Source of the DNA: Mastigamoeba balamuthi | Lineage: Eukaryota > Evosea > Mastigamoebida > Mastigamoebidae | Direction: 5' to 3' | DNA length: 64,000 bases | Assembly: GCA_902651635.1 (NCBI GenBank) | Contig: CACRSC010000075.1 | Location: forward strand, 916,940-980,939 | In this document: positions 12,976-24,028 of the stretch, piece by piece | Position numbering within the stretch: position 1 is the first letter of the stretch | Layout of the letters: each line of letters begins with the position of its first letter | The notes under the pieces: model-generated | Database searches by the model: none | Told to the model about the DNA's origin: nothing | The model's input: only the letters and a program-made list of their open reading frames with translations | Made by a program: the position numbers and the translations under genes

Positions 12976-13335
12976 GGGCCGAATGCTCCCCACCTGTCCT
13001 TGTTCACTTCACTGCTCTCTGGAACCCGTTTGCCTATCAGTCCCTCCCGTTTAACTGTTTTCCTGTATTGAACAAGATACAATGTGCCCTGCACTTGGCT
13101 TCGCTTCTTCACATCCGGCTTGGTTGTTCGGTTTTTCGGTTTTTCCACAGCGGCCCTTTCGGGGCGATGGCTTTGCCTGGAGGTCCATGGGGCCTGGAAA
13201 GAAAGGACGGTCTCGTGGGTACCGCGAGCGGCGGGGGCCCACCGACGCGGCGCCCCCGAGAGAGCTGTCGGGCTCGTCCGCGGGTACAGATGGGGCTCGA
13301 CACGCCGGTCCATTTTAGAAGGTCGGGCATCAGTG

Positions 13336-13354
13336 CATTTCCTGGCCACGTCAG
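13336..13354 (+). promoter_or_regulatory. Conserved upstream block CATTTCCTGGCCACGTCAG (gene C)
   Basis: Exact 19-base match to 8794-8812, upstream of the next tandem paralogue. Confidence 0.45.
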
Positions 13355-13433
13355 AGCCATTGTCCAAAATCGCTCTGCTTTTTAGCCCGCAGGTTTGTAA
13401 CCCGGCATGAAAGAAATCCTGATGGGAAAAAGG

Positions 13434-13445
13434 CAGTTGCGTAAA
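13434..13445 (+). promoter_or_regulatory. CAGTTGCNTAAA element upstream of gene C
   Basis: CAGTTGCGTAAA, 17 bases before the gene C start codon. Confidence 0.5.
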
Positions 13446-13462
13446 GTGATCGAGAGGAAAAA

Positions 13463-16400
13463 ATGTGGTGCTTGCTGGCCCTGCTCTCCGCCCTTGCCGC
13501 GCTGTGCAGTGCACGCACACCTCTGCTGCAGGCCTACTACCCGGTGTCGGCGCCCACGATGGCGCTGCGCCACTGCGCCGCAGACGAGGGCCAAGGTATG
13601 TTTTTCCCGGGCGGATGTGCTCTCCCAACCGTCGCACCACTGCTGCGTGGAAACTAACGCTGCAGGGCCCGCACCCGCGCCCGCGCACAGCCTACGTATC
13701 TGTCCCGCTGTACGGAGACGGCGACTTCCTGTGGCGCGAGGAGGCGGCTGCTAACGGGTCGACGGACCCGACGCACGTGTCGCTGCGCGTGCTGACGTTC
13801 CCCGACTACTTCCTCTGCGCCGCAGACGAATCCGGCACCTCGGTGTTCATCCGCAACACGCTGCCTCTGAGCCTGGTGCGCCGCGCCCACGCCTCGTTCC
13901 CCACGGGCCGGCTGGCCCCGCAGCGAATTCACTTTTGCGCTGACTTTGCTTTGTCGTTTGTGTTTGTTTTTCAGTGCACGTTCCGCAAGGTCCCGGGGCT
14001 CTCGGACGTCGGCCTCGTCTCGTTCGTCAACGAGGGCAGGTACCTCACCGTCTCGAGCGGCATCACAGGCAAGTGCAGCGGCCTGGCGGGGGGGCTGGAC
14101 GTCGTGCTCGACGGGTTCCCGGCGGCCAAGGAGAACGCCACGTGGGCCCCCGTCGACTCCTCGGCCGTGGGCCTCCGCTACGGCCTCTACTACACCACCC
14201 CCGTCGCCTGCGTGCACAACTGCGGCGGGCAGGTGACGATTACGCAGACCTGGATGTCGCCGCCCGACCCCGCGTGGCACTGGGTCTTCGAGAAGGCGAG
14301 TTCCGTTCTGCACGGCGGCTCAGTCTCTGACTTCGTTTTTTTGCATGTTTTTAATTCTTGTGTCAAACGCGCAGGGGCTCGACACGTCCGACGCTCTCTC
14401 TGTCTCGATCCGCTCGGGGTCAGACATGGACAAGTACCTGTGCTTCGATGGCCAGAGGGCCTCGCTGGTCCCGAGCGCCGCGGCGGTCGAGCGCAACTGC
14501 TCGTTCGTCTTCCAGCGCGACCTCGAGGAGAAGAACGGCGGCGTCGTGATACACCACGCGGCCACGGGCTTCAACCTCTTTCCCTGCACCGCGACAACCA
14601 CCGACACGTGCTCCAACGTCGCTGCCAGCGCCATCTGTGGGACGCGCAACGCCAACCGCACGACGCGGTGGACACTGACGCGCCCCGCGGTCGCCACCGC
14701 CACAAACATCTCGGCCTCCAGCACAGCAGCCCGCGCCATCAGCCCCTCCTTCTACGGCATCACCCTTGACGGTGCGCACTCGCCCCCCAGCCTGCCGGCC
14801 TTGATGCGCGCTAACGTGGCGTTGCCCCCGCAACCCCACAGACTCCAACTTCGGTCTCGATGGCGGACTCTACGCGCAGCTCATTCGCAACAGAGACTTC
14901 GAGGTCCAAGGCAGAGGCAACTTCGGCGACGGCCAGCAGCCCAGGTCCATCCCGGTGCCCACGGACATGCGGCCCTGGACGGCCTCAGCGACGCCCGAGG
15001 GCGCAGCGACCGTGGCACTGACGACGGCGACACACCCGTTCGACACAAACCCCGTGGCGCTGAGCGTGGCTGCCACGGCCGCTGCCACGGTGCAGCTGAC
15101 CAACCCGGGGTACTGGGGCATCGCTGTGGCCCTGGGCACATCATACAAGGGCAGCGTCCGCGCCAAGTCCTCGTGTGCTTGGTCAGCGTCTGCTGTGCTC
15201 CGCGACACCACTGGTGACGTGTCGACCACGTGGACACAGAGCATCTCGGCGAGTGACGCGTGGGCCAAGGTGGAGTTCACGCTGACGGGGCAGAAGACGT
15301 CGACCAGTGCCAACTTTGTGTTCGGGGTGGGAGTGACGAGCGCGTGCACTGTGTGGCTCGACAGCTTCTCTCTCATCCCTGCAGACGCTGTCCTCGGGTC
15401 CGCTCCTTTGTTCTCTCCTCCCATTCCCTGTTCGTTGCTCACGTCGTCGTCGTGTGTTTGGCAGACTGTTCCGCAAGGATGTGCACGCGGCGCTGGCAGC
15501 GCTAAGGCCGTCGTTCGTGCAGTTCCCGTGGGGCAGGACGCTCGAGGGGACATCGGCGGACACGCGGTGGAGCTTCGGGGGGACGGTGGGGGAGGCAGAC
15601 GCGAGGCCAGGGCACTACAGCAGCGCCTGGGGCTCGTGGTCCACAGACGGCCTCGGCCTCCACGAGTTCCTCCTCCTCGCCGAGTCCCTCGCAGCCCAGC
15701 CCATCCTCTCCCTCTTCGCCGGCCGCGTCGGTGGCGACACTGGCTCCTATCCTTCGTCCTTTGATCCCGCGACCATCGCCCAGGAGGCCGGCACGTTGTC
15801 CTCTCGGTTTTCTTATCTGACAATCGAATGCAGTTCACATGGTCGAGTACGCCAACGGGGCAGCATCTACGACGTATGGGGCGATGAGGAAGAAGAGCGG
15901 CCACGAGGCGTCCTTCAACGTGCGGGAGGTGCAGATTGGCAGCGGCTTCGACTCTCCGATGTCGGACTACGCGCGGTTCTTCAACCCCGCGTTGAAGGCC
16001 ATCGCTGCCGCCTTCCCCGACATCCGGATCACCGCGAGCTCCTTCTACACCGCGCAGAACCCCTGCATCAGCAGTGCGCTCCGCCCGCCCACCTGCACTC
16101 ACCGTCGCGTGCCGCAGACCGCACGTACTGCACGACGTGGAACGACCGCCTCGAGGTCTCCAACGTCGCCATCGCCTCGCGGCATCTCGACAGCTACGAC
16201 AGGTCGCTGCCGCTCGTCTCGGTCTCCAGCTCGCTGCCCTCGTCGGCCGCGGCGACGGTCACCAGCGCCGCCACAGAGGCCGCGCTGGTCGTCGGGATGG
16301 AGCGCAACGCCGACGCCGTCGCGCGCTACTCGCTGGTGTCGACGCTGCGCAACAACAACGTGGCGCCGACGGGCGTCGCCCTCGTGGCCCTCGACAGCGC

Positions 16401-17610
16401 CCGCGCGGTCCTGCTGCCCTCGTACCACGTGCACCGCATGGCCGCGGCGCAGCAGTGCACGCACACGCTGCCCACGGCCGCCGCCAGCGACAAGTACGCG
16501 CAGGCCTGTCGCACAGCCGCCGGCGACGTCGTCTTCATGGCCGCCAACGTCGCCGACGCGCCGCTCATCGCCACGTTCGCGCTGACGGGGCGCACGCTGC
16601 TGCCGACGTCGGTGAGTGTCACGGTGCTCGCGGGGGCGTCGTCGACGTCGGGCAACGCGGGCGACGCCGTCGCGGCGACGTGGACGACCGCGGGGGCCCG
16701 CAAGGTCTCTGTGCCGCTGGTCCGCTACGCCGTCGCCGTCGTCGTTTTCAAGTCGGCGCTGCCCAACGGCACAGACGTCTCCAGCAGCGCAGCGTCGTCG
16801 TTGGCGGACCAGTGCGGCCGCCTCTCGGTGTGCCGCTGGTGTCTGGACGTGCAGGGCTGCGGATGGTGCGACGGCCTCCGCCGCTGCTACGCAGCCGCCG
16901 ACGCTGCAGGCGACGCCCCAGAGGCCTGCCGCGACCACGACTGGCGCTACCAGTCGTGCGACGACACTGGTGGAGGCAACAAGTGCGCACATCGGGCCAC
17001 AGTTCAATTGCGTTCCCTCCAACGCGCTGACTTTGTTTTTTTCCTGCCCAGCGACAACACGGCGGCGATTGTCGGCGGCGCTGTGGGCGGCGGCGGCTTC
17101 GCGCTGGTCGTCGTGGCGGCTGTGATCATCGTCGTCGTGGTTACGCGCAGGCGGGGCGGCGCCAAGTCGGTGCCGAACATCCCCATCGACAACATCTCCG
17201 TGGGCTTCGTGCCGACCATGTCGACGGCCTTCGACGCGTCGCTCTCGCCCGGCGCCTCGGCCAACGGCGCCATGCTCGGCACCGGCGTCTTCGGGACGGG
17301 CAGCTCCTTCAACATGAGCCCCTTGGGCGGCGCCTCGTCGGGGGCCTCGAGCACGAGCACTCCGCCGCGCCCCGACCTCGGCGTCCTGGGCTCCGTGGGC
17401 GCGCAGCCCCTGCAGCTCTCGACGGACCTCATGCTCTCGTCGCTGCAGCAGATGCCCCTGGCGCCCGTCTTCCCCAGCATCGCGCTGGCGCTGCCGCCGC
17501 CCCCGGCCCTCGAGCCCTCGCAGATGTCCTCTGCAGGGGGCAGCAGCTCGCTCGAGAGCGGCGGAGGGGGCGGCGCCAGGCAGGACCAGCAGCAGCAGGC
17601 GTCGCAGTAG
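13463..17610 (+). CDS. AbfB-GH51-like-PSI transmembrane protein, paralogue C (pseudoenzyme)
   Basis: Third tandem copy, 1193 residues. Exons 13463-13595, 13691-13875, 13975-14295, 14375-14771, 14842-15397, 15465-15790, 15834-16073, 16118-16982, 17052-17610; phases fit throughout. Domain order is as in A and B: signal peptide (MWCLLALLSALAALCSA), AbfB-type trefoil repeats, GH51-like domain, PSI domain (SVCRWCLDVQGCGWC), membrane span, tail. Catalytic positions are lost in the same way (IGSG; PLVSVSSS), so the loss predates the duplications. The tail is longer than in A and B and ends in a Gly/Gln-rich stretch, but keeps VPNIPIDNISVGFVP. Introns 3 and 6 are GC-AG; in A and B intron 3 is GT-AG. 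Confidence 0.85.
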
Positions 17611-17840
17611 TGGCGCCAGGGCTGCCCGGGAAGCCTCGAAGACCCCCCAGGGGCGGGAGGCCGTGTTGTCGATGTGTAGTCTGCCAAGTCAGCAAAATAG
17701 ATAGCTCTCTTCCTTAGCTCCGTGTGTGCGCCATCCGCGGCCTCGCGTGTTCTTGCCGTGCGACTTATGCAATCCTCGGAAGTACGCCCAGACTTCAATA
17801 CCGGCCGTCTGTGGTGCTACAGTCCTCTTCGGGGAACATC

Positions 17841-18450
17841 GACGGCATTGAATGGACAGCACAGCAAATGTACTGCAGTTGACGGGGCATCAACATCACA
17901 GGCATCGCGGATATCAACGGGTACGGCATGGACGACATCGTGGCCGCGATGGCGCAGTGCGTAGGGCTGCGTGTGCTGCTGGGCTTAGCTGACCGCAATC
18001 GGAGTGTGGACTCTGGCGTTGTGCTGTCGCCTGCCAAGAGATTCGGCGCACTGCCCGGAGAGCTGGACTGCACAGGCATGGCTGTGCCACAGGCGCTGGG
18101 TGACATCAACGGGGAGCTCGTGGACGATGTTGTGGTGGGGCTGCCACTCAAGACGAACTCCCCGGGCTACCAGTTTGTGGGCTCACGCCTCGGAAGTTAC
18201 TTCGGACGTATAGGCGACATTGATGGCGATGGATCTGACGACGTTGTGATTGGGACGCCGGTCTCCGAGGTCACCAATCCGACCAGAGCGTTATCTGGAT
18301 CAATTGTCGTTCTGGGAGCACAGCAGATGCATGTCGTTGCAACCTCGTGGAGTCGCAAGGTCTCGGCCATCGATTTAGATGGGGACGAAATTATCCCCGG
18401 TTTTTGCCAGTCCGCAATGTGGAGCCATCTTTCATGCTCGATTGGAGGCC
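17841..18450 (+). pseudogene. Decayed FG-GAP receptor fragment
   Basis: Reads NITGIADINGYGMDDIVAAM, then VPQALGDINGELVDDVVVGL, IGDIDGDGSDD and a VVLGAQQMHVV stretch, closely matching the middle of the intact receptor downstream (bases about 20780-21690). Relative to that gene it lacks a central block of about 135 residues (between PLKTN and PGYQFVG), has no signal peptide and loses similarity after about 18450, so it is a truncated, internally deleted copy. It lies directly upstream of its intact relative, consistent with tandem duplication and decay. Confidence 0.75.
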
Positions 18451-18649
18451 GATGGCGTGGCACCTCCGCGGACGCTTGCCTGGCCTGGCCAGACGTCCCG
18501 AACAAACCGGAACTGTGGGGACCCCCGCCCGGAATCTCCCAGATTCAGCCCAGTGCACATTGCAGTTTGGGTTTTATTTGCCTGCAGAGACGACGGGTAG
18601 ACTACAACTGAAGGTGCACTCTGTGTCCCGTCTGTGCGCTGCGGTTGTC

Positions 18650-21600
18650 ATGGGCGCTCTCGGCACACCCAGCAGGTGCGCCGTGCATGCGCTGGCGCTG
18701 GTGTGCCTGTGCCTCTTTGCGGAGGCGACGACGACGACGGCTGGTGCGGTGGTGACGTGGAGCACGTGGGAGTCAGCGGTGGTCTCTGCGGTTCCCGACG
18801 ACCAGGCGCAGCCCGAGGCCACGGCCAGCTGGATGCTCCTCCTCCGCGACTCCGACTCGGGCGACGCCGGCGGCCCCACCGCCATCGGCGACTTCAACGG
18901 CGACAAGAACGATGACGTGGCGTACCAGGTGCTGCGGGGCCCCTCGGGAGCTGCTGGCACCGGGGTTCTCGTCGTGTTTGGGTCAGCAGCAGGCACGCGC
19001 CCGACGCACCTCAATTGACTGCTGCTGAATGCTGTGCGGGTGTGCGGCAGACACGATGTTCCTGTTCGACAGGCCCGAGGGCGGCTCTGTGACGGTGCTA
19101 GGCGGCGTCTCGTACGCCACCAGTGGCGACTTCAACGGGGACGGCCTCGCAGACGTCGTGCTGCAGGCCTCTGGCCGGCTCGTCCTGCTCGCTGGTCGTG
19201 CGGGAGGTGCGCTCCACGCGTTCCCTCGAGCCACCGTGCCCTCTGTTGACCGCACCGATCAGTGTGGCCCGTGTCTGTGCCTCTTGGATCGCTACCGGTG
19301 GTCTGGAGTGGAACAAGAGGGCGAGCGCTCGAGGTCAGGGCAGTGGGCGACGTCAACGGCGACAGGCTCGACGACATCGGGTTTATTTGGCTCGTCTTGG
19401 ATAGTCGCTTCGTGACAGTGGTCTATGGCTCTGCCAACAGCTCACACTACCCGGTCGGCCCCGAGGTCAACAGCCCATATGGCTTCACGCTGCTGTTGCA
19501 CATCACCCCGCCGAGCTATGTGCCACTGCAAATTGTTGGAGTCGGAGACCTCGACGGAGACAAGTACGGCGATTGCAGTGTGCTCTACGGCTATCCTGAT
19601 TCGGAATTGGTGTCTTTTCTCGTTCTGTATGGCCGCGCTACCTTCACGTGGAATGAGACCGCCATCCCCTTATTGCAATCAGATGTTACGAGCAAGCGGA
19701 TTCTCACAGTGTCGGACGCAAGGCCAGTACGCAGAGGTCTGTATTTCCGATTCCGCGGAAAGTACGGGGCGGACCTTGACGGCGATGGCAAGTCTGTTCT
19801 GCTCGTGGAAGCCTTGGGCACGAGCCCAAGCGATAGGGGCAATGTGATAGTTGCATCGCAGCTCAGCTCGAATATCATCTCTTCTTCCAATTTCACTCCG
19901 TTCTGTGAATCGGGATTGATAGACCTGCTAACACTGGGCGACATAGATGGTGACCGCGTTCCAGATATAGTGGATGCAAAGCTAGTCAATGCAAGGTGCC
20001 AGTGGGAAGTGCATTCCGGCGTTTTTCACAGTGAGATGGATACGCCGTGCATTTCCTCAGGGCGCTGGAGACACATCGCGCAGTTCAGTGCTACAGGGTG
20101 GGGATCATGCCCAAATGACTTTAACGTTAAAACGATGGGGGATCTCGATGGAAATGGTCTGGTCGACTTCTACCTCAATGATCGAGTTGTCCTATCATCA
20201 CAGACAATCGTCGTAAATCTGGATGATGGGCAAGGAATTCCCGTTGTTTCGCACCCAAAGGCCACTCAATCGGGATTCTTCTCCGCAGGAGTCGGTGATG
20301 TCACCAACGATTCGGTTTCCGACTTTGCATTTGCCATGGCAAACGCGGACACGGGATGCTGGGATATTGTGGTGGTCACCAACAGCAAGTGGAGGAAAGT
20401 CAAGCATCCACTCGCAGAGGCTGCCAAGAGCACAACGAGATGGCCAGTTCTGCAAACGAAATACACAGTCGGCAAGACAGCACTGTCTATCAGTGCGCTG
20501 GGCGACCATAACGGCGACAGGGTCAACGACGTCCTCGTGGGTGTCCTGGGCCAGACAGGGGACGGTGTGCGTGCCATGGTGCTCCTGGGGCCCGATCTGT
20601 CCGCGGTGTCGTTTGTCACGAGTCTCAGCGGCGACACGAGCAGCTCTGTGAGCGCACTGGGCGACGTGGACGGCGACAGACTGTCGGACTTTGGGCTCGA
20701 GACGCACGCGAGCACCGAGAGGTATCGGACGTTCATTGTGTACGGGTCAGCAAACATCAGCAGAGGCGCTTCGGTGAACTTCGACGGGATGGGATGGACA
20801 GCACAGGAGAGCTACGGCAGTGGACGGGGCGCCAACATCACAGGCATCGGGGACATCAACGGGGACGGCATGGACGACGTTGTGATAGCGATGGCACAGT
20901 GCGGGTGGCTGCGCGTGGTGCTGGGCTCAGCCGACCGAAATCGAAGTGTGGACACTGGAGTTGTGTTGTCTTCTGGTTCCAAGTCCAGTGGCACACTGCC
21001 TAGTGAAGGGGAGTGCACAGACGTGGTTGTGCCACAGGCGCTTGGGGACATCAACGGAGACCTCGTGGACGACTTTGGTGTGGGGCTGCCGATGCAGAGG
21101 AATCTGGACAACTTCGAAGAGGCTGGCGTGATCAGTGTGATACTGGGCAGCAGGTCGCCAGACTCGTGGATACACCGGGCAGAGGGCACAATCGATGTGG
21201 TGGGAAATGTGAGCGGACATGGCGAGATGGGGTATCTGGTGTATGGTGAGAGGTTTGCACTGGTGGGGTCGATCTACGGGTCTGCTGGGGACATCAATGG
21301 CGATAGTGTCAGTGACATGTTCATTGCTTCTCCAACGCTCTCAGACAATGCGGGCCAGGTCATAATTATGCTCGGCTGCAACGACTCTGCGTCAAACATT
21401 AGTTCCGATGCCAAATCATGCTGGAGGAATAGAGACGGTAGGGCAAGTGTTCTCAACACAAGGGATATCACATCCTTGGATGGTTATCAGCTTATAGGAC
21501 CGCGTAAGGGCTCACTCCTCGGAAAGTACATCGGAAAGGTTGGAGACATCGATGGTGATGGCTCAGATGACCTCATCATTGGGTTGCCTGCTCCGGAGAC

Positions 21601-23107
21601 TCCGAACACCAGAAGATTGTTCTCGGGGGCTGTTGTTGTTCTGGGATCGCAGCAGATACACTTAGTTACCACTGCATTGGATACCAGCATTGCTGGCTCG
21701 AGTGGCTTCAGCACTCTAAATGTGCCCGGTCTGTCCCTTATGACGCCGAAATGTGAAGGTATTGGTGGTCGCTTTATTTCACTGTGCCCGATGAATAGAA
21801 GCTCCCTTTTGGTTGCCATCAAAATCGAAGCAAGAGGACCAAAGCAATGCACGTGGGCATTCTCAGACAGTGTTGTCATTGCCTGCCGACCCGTTTCAAG
21901 CACCTCTGAGTGTAACTTCATGTTCACAACTCGATGGAACTCGACGTGTACGTTGCTGATATCAGAGGCCTCAGGATGGGCAAAGATGAAGGCTAGCGGG
22001 ATAGCAAGTGTTATGCTGCACATCACAGTCAACAATTCACGTGGCAACACTGCCGGGATGGACATTCAGTATTCTCCAGGACACCTGCGCCGAAGTACAA
22101 ATACTGGGCTGATCATAGGATGCACTGTTGGTGGTGTTGGCCTTCTAATCATTATTGCCGTCCTAGTCGTCGCGATGATAGTGTACAGGCGGAGGATCAT
22201 CAAGGAGGTCACCAGATGGGAGCCACGTGTGTGGCACTTTGACGAGTCGCTCAGACCAGAGACCATCGGCAGCGGCAAGAGCTACGCCCTCATCGACGCT
22301 GGGCGGAGGGACAGCGAGTTTGTGGTGGAGCTGTACCAGCGGAGCCCAGTGCCAGGGTTAGAGCTGGCGCGCGTGCAGATCATCTACAGCCCGCACCAGG
22401 AGCAGGCCTTCGAGAACCGGGTCGCCCAGCTGCAGGCCCGTGTTGGCAACCCCGCGTTCGCGCCGGGGTACGAGGGGGAGGGGAACAGGGCGACGAGGGC
22501 GGCGGTGCGGGAGCGGCTGATGGAGATGGCGCGGCGGACGCCGGAGGCGGCGTACCCCAACGTGAAGGTGGTGGCCATGTGGCACGGGACGCGGGCAGAG
22601 GCGCTGGAGAGCGTGTTCCGGGCGGGGTTCGCGAGCCTGGCGACGACGGACGAGGGCTTCTTCGGGAAGGGGGTGTACAGCGCGTACGAGGCGCGGTACG
22701 CCAGCGAGGTGTACAGCAGGGGCGCCCTGCTCGTCAACTGGGTCTCGCTCTTCTCGGCCTACCCTGTCGTCGACGGAGACATGCCCCGGCTGACGGGCAA
22801 GGGCAGCTACGCCAACTACGACGCCCACTTCATCCCCGTCCGCCCCGCCAGCGCCGAGGCCGGCGAGCAGAACTACGTGGCGTGCTCGGAGCTGTCCCAG
22901 GCCGTCTTCCACGAGCTGGTGACGTTCGAGGCGTCGCAGAACCTGCCGCGGTACCTCGTGACCCTGCAGCCCAGCATCGTGCAGACCGTGCCAGCCCTCA
23001 CCGGCTCCCGCGGTGAGCTCATATCGAGGGAGGCTGGCCAGAAGACACAGCAGCAGAAAGTACAGTACGCTCCTCTTCCAGCTGTGGGGCTTGCTGTGAA
23101 GCCCTAA
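18650..23107 (+). CDS. FG-GAP receptor with cytoplasmic PARP-type ADP-ribosyltransferase domain
   Basis: 1447 residues. Exons 18650-18992, 19051-19206, 19263-23107; intron 1 is GC-AG and contains CAATTGAC. Residues 1-30 are a signal peptide (VHALALVCLCLFAEA). About 50-1000 carry a dozen or more FG-GAP calcium loops (DVNGDR, DLDGDK, DINGDG, DIDGDG), a propeller as in integrin alpha chains. A membrane span follows at about 1115-1140 with YRRR after it. The last 300 residues match the PARP catalytic fold: MWHGTRAEALE (His1274), FGKGVYSAYEARYAS (Tyr1305) and VFHELVTFEASQ (Glu1384), which aligns with NEYIVYDIAQ of PARP1. An intact H-Y-E triad predicts NAD-dependent ADP-ribosyl transfer, possibly poly-. 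No ADP-ribose reader domain is seen. Inferred role: surface binding coupled to ADP-ribosylation inside the cell. Confidence 0.85.
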
Positions 23108-23401
23108 GCTGAACACGGAGTCTTATTGTTGTGACAACAGTCTCATTCCCTTCATTTAGTTTACTCTTTAGTATGGACTATTCGGGGTGTTGGTGGCGAA
23201 GCGAATTCTTCATAGTCCAGTGCGAGTCGTGTGCTCAACACACCAGTGATGAGATCAGTCCTCTCTTATCATTGCCTGCCAGCCACACGTGGTTTGCCGG
23301 GCATTTCCCCGGTGTATCGCAACGGCTCAGTTCGTTTTTCGTCCAGGGAAGTGAAGGTGCAGTTGCTGTTGTGCTCCCCGGTTCTTCGCTTTCGGTGTGC
23401 G

Positions 23402-23665
23402 ATGCGCGTGTGCATTGTGCATGCCGTGCTGGCATTGTCACTGGCTGTTGCGTCGTCTGCGTCGTCGTCGTCGACGTCAAGGAGAAAGTGAGCGATCCGA
23501 TGCTCTCCAAGTTCAGCTGAGGACACCCCGTGGTGACTGTGATGCTGGGCTCGGCAAACCGCACTTTCCCATGGACCGCCCCTTCGACGGCACCAACGGA
23601 ATCCTCGGGCCCACGAGAGGCGATCTATTATTTGACGCCGCCGGGCTGAGCGACATCATCAATTA
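23402..23665 (+). pseudogene. FG-GAP receptor 5' relic
   Basis: Starts with a good signal peptide (MRVCIVHAVLALSLAVASSA) and is followed by VVTVMLGSANRTF and, in another frame, FPMDRPFDGTNGI, a typical FG-GAP blade sequence. No membrane or catalytic part follows. Probably the broken 5' end of a further tandem FG-GAP receptor; a short spliced gene cannot be excluded. Confidence 0.45.
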
Positions 23666-24028
23666 AGGGTCGATGACAGTGTTGTAGCATTGGAGGATGA
23701 GTAGAAAAAAAGTGCCGTCAATTGCAGTGTTGCTGGGGCGCACGAGGTTGAAGCAGACAATCATTCCCACATGGCCATAGGCAGCGTTACAATACAGCCG
23801 ACTACTGCTGCACAGCAGCCCGCAGGGAACTGAAGGCTTCGACATCCACACTCCTTGTGACTGCCATGCACTGACGGGACCAAACACCCTGTAGTTGAGT
23901 TCAGGGTCGTCATGCTGGCCTCGAGAGTTCGTCCGCACGTGGTGTGGAGATCTGGAAAAGAGCTGCCCGCCGTTGCAACTCGGAATCCTGGCAGATTTGT
24001 GGAGTACTACTTTATTTGCTCCCGCCAA
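23666..24028. other. Intergenic spacer before RING gene
   Basis: About 360 bases with no supported gene; presumably includes the promoter of the downstream RING gene. Confidence 0.5.

Larger units (their letters stand above)
12976..13462. other. Intergenic spacer B-C
   Basis: About 490 bases without a supported gene; carries the second copies of the two shared upstream elements. Confidence 0.6.
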
